Source of the DNA: Paracoccaceae bacterium
Lineage (GTDB): Bacteria > Pseudomonadota > Alphaproteobacteria > Rhodobacterales > Rhodobacteraceae
NCBI GenBank assembly: GCA_020832445.1
Contig: JAFIEO010000066.1
Coordinates: 1 to 64,000 of the forward strand
Direction of reading: 5' to 3'
DNA length: 64,000 nt
The position numbers and the translations under genes were made by a program. Within the stretch, counting starts at the first letter, position 1, and every line of letters begins with the position of its first letter. Under the pieces are notes generated by a model. That model had not been told where the DNA came from, did no database searches, and worked only from the letters and a program-made list of their open reading frames with translations. This document shows, piece after piece, positions 59,588-64,000 of the stretch.

Positions 59588-60358
59588 ATGCGCCCGAACA
59601 TTGAAAGCCCCTCTCGACGACATCTTGGCCTGAAGATACCGACAGAATTCATCTCGTCATTGCCGACTGGTGTGGCCAAGCAATCTGTTGAAATTCTGGG
59701 GCAGCGGATCACCAATGACGTGTATTCCCCCGATGACGTGATGCCCAACGAAGACGAACTGGCAAATTCCCTTGGGGTCAGCCGTGCCACAGTGCGCGAC
59801 GCGGTAAAGGTGCTGTCCGGCAAGGGGTTGGTGCGCACAGCGCGGCGCTATGGAACAAGGGTTCGCCCGGTCGAGGAATGGAACTTTCTGGATGGTGATG
59901 TCGTTTCATGGCATGATCCATCGCATCCGCGGATCAAACAGATATTCGCAGAAACAACCGAATTGCGCAGTGTCATCGAACCCGCCGCCGCTGCGCTTGC
60001 TGCCAAACGCGGAACCGAAGAACAGGTGCAGACGCTGTTGAGCGCAGCGCATGCCATTCACCCCGCACATGTGGATGTGGAAACCCTGTTCGCGGCCGAT
60101 TGCCAGTTTCACGTCACCCTTCTTGATATGACCAGAAACAACGTCATGCGCCAGTTGCGCCAGATCATCCTGACCATGCTGCGGGTGTCGTATGAATTCG
60201 GGGTCGTCAACCCTGACAACGAAAAGGTCAGTCGAGAGGGGCATATCGCCGTGGCCGATGCCATCGCTGCCCGTGATCATGATGCGGCCCGAAAGGCGAT
60301 GTCCGAAATGCTGGAACTGAACCGCGCAATTGCAGAAGATTACTGGCTTCACACATAG
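59588..60358 (+). CDS. GntR-family (FadR/FCD) transcriptional regulator
   Basis: A 256-residue protein. The N-terminal winged helix contains PNEDELANSLGVSRATVRDAVKVLSGKGLV and a C-terminal FCD-type ligand domain follows (ELRSVIEPAAAALAAKRGT; H-bearing FHVTLLDMTRNNVMRQL; later EGHIAVADAIAARDHDAA). FCD regulators sense sugar acids or fatty acyl-CoAs. It is divergent from the sugar-acid-dehydratase TRAP cassette and probably represses it. Start: ATG 59588, with a GTG at 59579 as alternative. Confidence 0.9.
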   Translation: MRPNIESPSRRHLGLKIPTEFISSLPTGVAKQSVEILGQRITNDVYSPDDVMPNEDELANSLGVSRATVRDAVKVLSGKGLVRTARRYGTRVRPVEEWNFLDGDVVSWHDPSHPRIKQIFAETTELRSVIEPAAAALAAKRGTEEQVQTLLSAAHAIHPAHVDVETLFAADCQFHVTLLDMTRNNVMRQLRQIILTMLRVSYEFGVVNPDNEKVSREGHIAVADAIAARDHDAARKAMSEMLELNRAIAEDYWLHT

Positions 60359-60512
60359 TCACTGTTGATGATCCGACATATCAACACTTTCGGGCGTGGT
60401 GTCCGCCTGCTGCATCGCGTGCCAGCGGGCGATCCGCCCTTTGCCCTGTCGGGTGCCACTATCCGGCGGTTTGAACCGCCAGATGCGGGCAACGGGTTGT
60501 GCCTGGCCTGCG

Positions 60513-61580
60513 TCAGATCTTGAAAACGTGTCGTGCATTGTCCTCAAAGAACATCTTCAGCCCCTCTTCGCCGATATTCATGGCATCCAGTGCGCCAACT
60601 TCGTCGGGAACAAATTGCCAAGGGTAATCCATGGCATACAGCATCCGGTCCATGCCGATGACCTTTTGCACATATTCAATGGGCGGCGCCCACCCGACAC
60701 CGCTGGATGTGTAATAGAAATTATCAATCAGGTAATCCCATGCACGCCGTTTCAGGGGTTTGACATCAGGGTAGCGGCCCGTCGCCGAAATATGCCCGTG
60801 CATATAGTCGATGCGGTACAGCCAATACGGCAGGGCTTCACCGCAATGGCCAAGAATGATTTGCAGTTTCGGGAACCTGTCGAACAATCCGGATACGACC
60901 AGACGCAAGGCATGCAGGCCGGTTTCACAGGCAAAGCCGTAAACCGCCGCATCCAGCCCACGGTTCAGGAACGGTTCGATCATTTGCGGGCTTGGCGTGT
61001 TGGGGTGCAGGTAAATGGGCACGTCCAACGCCTCGGCCGCTTCAAACAGGCCCCAGTAGCGTTCGTCATCCAGATAGGTGCCAAGGGTGTGCGAATTCAG
61101 GATACCGCCGCGCAGGCCCAGCTTGGTGACACCGCGTTCAAGTTCGCGTTCGGCCTCGCCAATATCAAGGGGGCTGAACGCGGCCAACCCGACAAAGCGG
61201 TCGGGATTGGCGGCAATCCCTTCGGCCAGCTGGTCATTGGCACTGCGCGCCAGCGCGCTTGCGGTCCTGGGGTCAAACACCTGCACACCGGGCGACGACA
61301 GGGCAACCACCTGCATGTCGATGCCCGATGCATCCATATCCGCAATCCGATCCGCCCCAAGGGTCTGGATGCGGCGGGAATGGGCGCGTGCCTTTTCGGT
61401 GGTGCTGGACCCGAAAAACCCCCAAAGGCTGCGAAAACCGGGGTCGGTGATGGTGCCGTCTTCCAGCCCTTTCAGATACAGGTTCATGATTTCAGGGGGC
61501 AGCCACGCTTCTTCTGCGGCGATGCGTTTATAGGGCGGGGCAGTTTTGCGCGGTGGCATGGGGGGGTAGCGGTCAGTCAT
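60513..61580 (-). CDS. Amidohydrolase-family protein, decarboxylase-like (ACMSD/gamma-resorcylate group)
   Basis: A 355-residue amidohydrolase 2-type protein. It starts with AAEEAWLPPEIMN and carries YLHPNTPSP (metal His), ILGHCGEALPYWLYRID (metal His, Glu and Arg region) and MDYPWQ (Asp), as in ACMSD and gamma-resorcylate decarboxylases. These decarboxylate aromatic or unsaturated carboxylic acids without organic cofactors. It overlaps the fused TRAP permease gene by 8 bp, so import and decarboxylation of one acid are probably linked. ATG 61580 follows GGAG. Confidence 0.8.
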   Translation of the reverse strand: MTDRYPPMPPRKTAPPYKRIAAEEAWLPPEIMNLYLKGLEDGTITDPGFRSLWGFFGSSTTEKARAHSRRIQTLGADRIADMDASGIDMQVVALSSPGVQVFDPRTASALARSANDQLAEGIAANPDRFVGLAAFSPLDIGEAERELERGVTKLGLRGGILNSHTLGTYLDDERYWGLFEAAEALDVPIYLHPNTPSPQMIEPFLNRGLDAAVYGFACETGLHALRLVVSGLFDRFPKLQIILGHCGEALPYWLYRIDYMHGHISATGRYPDVKPLKRRAWDYLIDNFYYTSSGVGWAPPIEYVQKVIGMDRMLYAMDYPWQFVPDEVGALDAMNIGEEGLKMFFEDNARHVFKI

Positions 61581-63468
61581 TCGAAGGCTCCGTTTGCGCC
61601 CGCGCGTCACGCGCGGGAAGTGGGGCGCCGGAAAGGCGCGAAAGTGTCCAGGCCACAGGCACAGCGATCAGCGCCAATGTCAGGACAATGAAGGAATCGG
61701 GCGGGAAAACTGTTGTCAGGCCACCTATGCCCAATGCAAGAACCGCCACTGCACGGCGCGGCCAGCCACCGCCATAGGCGCTTTTGTTGGCCAGAACTTC
61801 GGCCAGCAAATGGCCTGCAACCAAGATGGTCAGACAGGACACGGAAATTTCGATCCATGTGCCATCCATCAACAATGCGGGATTTACCGCAAAGACAAAG
61901 GGCAGCAGATAGGCCATCAATGCCAGCTTGATGCCCGTGACCCCTGTGGACCACATATCAGCGCCCGCGACACTGGCCGCCGCATAGGACGCAATCGCCA
62001 CAGGCGGTGTCAGCATGGACAAAAGCCCGAAATAGAAGATGAACAGATGCGCGGACATTTCCGTCACGCCAAAACGCACCAGCGCCGGTGCCAGCAGCAC
62101 CGAGACGATGACGTAAACCCCCGTTGTGGGCATGCCTACGCCCAAAATGATCGACAAAACTGCGGTCATCAGCAGCAGCGCGGGCAAGCCGCCCAACTCT
62201 GCGATGCGCCCCAGCGCCAATGTCAGCGCAAAACCCAAGCCCGTGACATTGATGGTGCCCACAATAATGCCTGCGACCGCGCAGACCAGCAGCACCGGAA
62301 CCAGCATTGACCCGCTGTTGACCAGCGCCTGCCCCAGCAGTGCAAGGCGCGATGCCCCCCGCGGCGCGGTGACCAGATACAGCGCAACTGCGGCCCCCGC
62401 ACTGTAAAGCGCGGCCTTGCCGGGGGAATAGCCCAGCACGAATAAAAACCACACCAACACCCCCAGCGGGGCCAGCAGCGGCCACGCGCCCAACAGCGCA
62501 TTGCGCAGTTTAGGCAGGTTTTCGCGCGGCTCGCCCGCGATACCATTCGCGGCGGCATAGCGGTCCACCTGACGATACAGCAGATAGTAATAGAAGGCCG
62601 CAGGCAGCAGCGCGGCCATAATCACATCGACATAGGCCACTTGCAGAAATTCAGCGATCACAAACGCTGTCGCCCCCATCACGGGCGGCGCGATCTGCCC
62701 CCCATTTGATGCCACAGCTTCGATTGCGGCGGCATGGCGCGCAGGAAATCCCGCCTTTTTCATCATCGGAATTGTAACTGTGCCCGTCGACATGACATTG
62801 GCCACGGTGGACCCTGACAATGTGCCAAACAGCGATGACGATAAAATAGCCACCTTCGCCGGCCCGCCGCGCCGGTGGCCCATTGTGGCCAGCGCCAACC
62901 CCGTCAGTGCCTGACTGCCGCCAACCGCGTTCAGCACGGCCCCGAAGATGATGAAGCCCAGAATTTGCGTGGCACCCACATTCAGAACAAGGCCCGGAAT
63001 GCCGTTCGTGTCATTATACAGATACAACAGGTAGCGCGCTGGTCGCAGATAGGCCCCCTCGAACAGGCCCGGCGCCATCCAGCCCCACAGCCCATAGGCT
63101 GTAAACCCAAGCGCAAGCGCGGCCAGAACCCCGCCGCAATGGCGGCGTGTGGCCTCTACGGTGGTGACAACCGCGATCAATGCAGGCACCCATTTTTCCG
63201 GCCCGCGACTGGTGGCAGTCAGCAGCCAGGCTTCATAGTTCCATGCAAGCCAGACCCAACTGGCACAGGCCAGCAATCCCAACGCCAGATCAGGCCAGCG
63301 CAGCAATCCGGGCAAGGGGCGCAGAATGATAGCCACACAGACCGTCACACCAAGAATGACCGCAAGGTACTGTTCCGTCAGCACCACGAAACCCAGACGG
63401 CGCGGCACATCAAGCAACCACAGCAGGCCAAGCACCGGAATTGCGGCGGTAACATAGACAGGCTTCAT
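61573..63468 (-). CDS. Fused TRAP transporter permease (TAXI-type, system D)
   Basis: A 631-residue fused small/large permease, with about 16 predicted membrane segments. The large-permease part contains NGGQIAPPVMGATAFVIAEFL and LSIILGVGMPTTGVYVIVSVLL, typical of fused TAXI-type TRAP permeases. It overlaps the amidohydrolase gene downstream and follows a TAXI receptor gene that begins outside the window. Sodium-coupled uptake of an aromatic or related acid is inferred. Confidence 0.93.
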   Translation of the reverse strand: MKPVYVTAAIPVLGLLWLLDVPRRLGFVVLTEQYLAVILGVTVCVAIILRPLPGLLRWPDLALGLLACASWVWLAWNYEAWLLTATSRGPEKWVPALIAVVTTVEATRRHCGGVLAALALGFTAYGLWGWMAPGLFEGAYLRPARYLLYLYNDTNGIPGLVLNVGATQILGFIIFGAVLNAVGGSQALTGLALATMGHRRGGPAKVAILSSSLFGTLSGSTVANVMSTGTVTIPMMKKAGFPARHAAAIEAVASNGGQIAPPVMGATAFVIAEFLQVAYVDVIMAALLPAAFYYYLLYRQVDRYAAANGIAGEPRENLPKLRNALLGAWPLLAPLGVLVWFLFVLGYSPGKAALYSAGAAVALYLVTAPRGASRLALLGQALVNSGSMLVPVLLVCAVAGIIVGTINVTGLGFALTLALGRIAELGGLPALLLMTAVLSIILGVGMPTTGVYVIVSVLLAPALVRFGVTEMSAHLFIFYFGLLSMLTPPVAIASYAAASVAGADMWSTGVTGIKLALMAYLLPFVFAVNPALLMDGTWIEISVSCLTILVAGHLLAEVLANKSAYGGGWPRRAVAVLALGIGGLTTVFPPDSFIVLTLALIAVPVAWTLSRLSGAPLPARDARAQTEPSND

Positions 63469-63597
63469 AAGGGCAAGCTTTCGGGTTCAGGTGCGGGCAT
63501 GGTCACGCACGCAGCGCAATGCTGCTTCTGGTCGTGACCGGACGGGCAGGAACGCAAAGGGACGTGGAAACCCTGCGTCGGGTTTCCACTTGCAGCC

Positions 63598-64000
63598 TTA
63601 GTCTATGGATGCGTCGCGCTGTGCGTTTCCGTCCGACCAGATCCCCTTCTCGCGGTAGAATTCGACCGCCGCAGAATGGAAGGGAATGGTGTTCGTGGGG
63701 CTTGTCATCAGGTCTTGTTGCGCGCCCGCCATAGCAGGATAATCGCTGACCAGTTGCGGAAGCGCGTCATACAGCGCGCCAAGAATTGCCTGCACTTCGT
63801 CATCAGGCAGGCTGGCGCTGGCGGTCAGGAACACATCATATGCGGCAACGACAACCGGCTCTGTCACCTCTGGCAGGCGCGGCGACGGGTCCACCTGCAA
63901 CAGATACACACCGGGATAGATGTCCCCGATAATCTCATCTGTCGCATCAGGCCCTGTGATCGACAAATAGCGAATGCCGCCGGGAATGGTGGCGTGCGCT
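63598..64000 (-). CDS. TAXI-family TRAP receptor, C-terminal part (system D)
   Basis: The reading frame runs from the right edge of the window to a TAG stop at 63598; about 133 codons are visible and the start lies outside. The visible C-terminal part shows a PGVYLLQVDPSPRLPEVTEPVVVAAYDVFL segment and FHSAAVEFYREKGIW near the end, as in TAXI receptors. It lies 129 bp upstream of the fused permease gene and is presumably its receptor. Partial at the 5' end. Confidence 0.82.
   Translation of the reverse strand, partial: AHATIPGGIRYLSITGPDATDEIIGDIYPGVYLLQVDPSPRLPEVTEPVVVAAYDVFLTASASLPDDEVQAILGALYDALPQLVSDYPAMAGAQQDLMTSPTNTIPFHSAAVEFYREKGIWSDGNAQRDASID

Noticed and set aside
1-64000. tRNA, rRNA or CRISPR array
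   Set aside because: No cloverleaf, rRNA-like block or regularly spaced direct repeats were seen by eye; a tRNAscan or CRISPR search would settle this.

Overview
This is a GC-rich, gene-dense alphaproteobacterial segment, most likely from the Rhodobacterales (Roseobacter/Rhodobacter relatives). The clues are high-GC codon use, many TRAP (DctPQM and TAXI) transporters, class III CoA-transferases, an RPE-like intergenic repeat and a classic cobalamin riboswitch. No rRNA, tRNA or CRISPR array was seen.

Layout. (1) 1-5000 is an accessory island: an IS21-like terminal remnant, a low-GC D12-class DNA adenine methylase, a MarR regulator, a PD-(D/E)XK nuclease-like protein, and a soluble FtsH-like AAA+/M41 protease. 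(2) 5811-19345 is one tight 13-gene operon, with most junctions overlapping. Its first half (GDPD-like, HAD, two paralogous nucleotidyltransferases, cupin, WavE-like) resembles a surface-glycan module. Its second half (HMG-CoA reductase, UbiA prenyltransferase, rifampin-phosphotransferase-like dikinase, DUF3419/BtaA-like transferase, phytol/dolichol-kinase-like protein, GNAT-like, AMP ligase) looks like a lipid or isoprenoid pathway. No named pathway known to me uses this combination, and it is my main candidate for an undescribed system. (3) 19371-21876 holds an orphan TAXI receptor and a Fic protein. (4) 21806-28002 (minus) is a Dpp/Nik-type ABC importer with a CbiX-like/[2Fe-2S] protein, under a cobalamin riboswitch with a near-perfect Zur box upstream. 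(5) 28187-39341 holds a beta-lactamase-fold hydrolase/GST/DUF1428 operon, a ROK-Gfo/Idh-ThuA operon, an M20 peptidase, a SulP transporter with an XRE regulator, and a DMT transporter. (6) 39450-50177 is an acyl-CoA catabolic island: TRAP transporter, four CoA-transferases and two 2-hydroxyacyl-CoA-dehydratase-like subunits around a MarR gene. The same inverted repeat occurs at two of its promoters and a variant at a third. (7) 50280-64000 holds three more TRAP systems, each with an enzyme (PanE-like reductase, galactonate-dehydratase-like enolase, decarboxylase-type amidohydrolase) and the first two with a divergent LysR or GntR/FCD regulator.

Overall the window is a series of substrate-uptake and catabolism cassettes plus one unusual biosynthetic operon and one accessory island. 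All functions are read from motifs and gene order; no database search was run.
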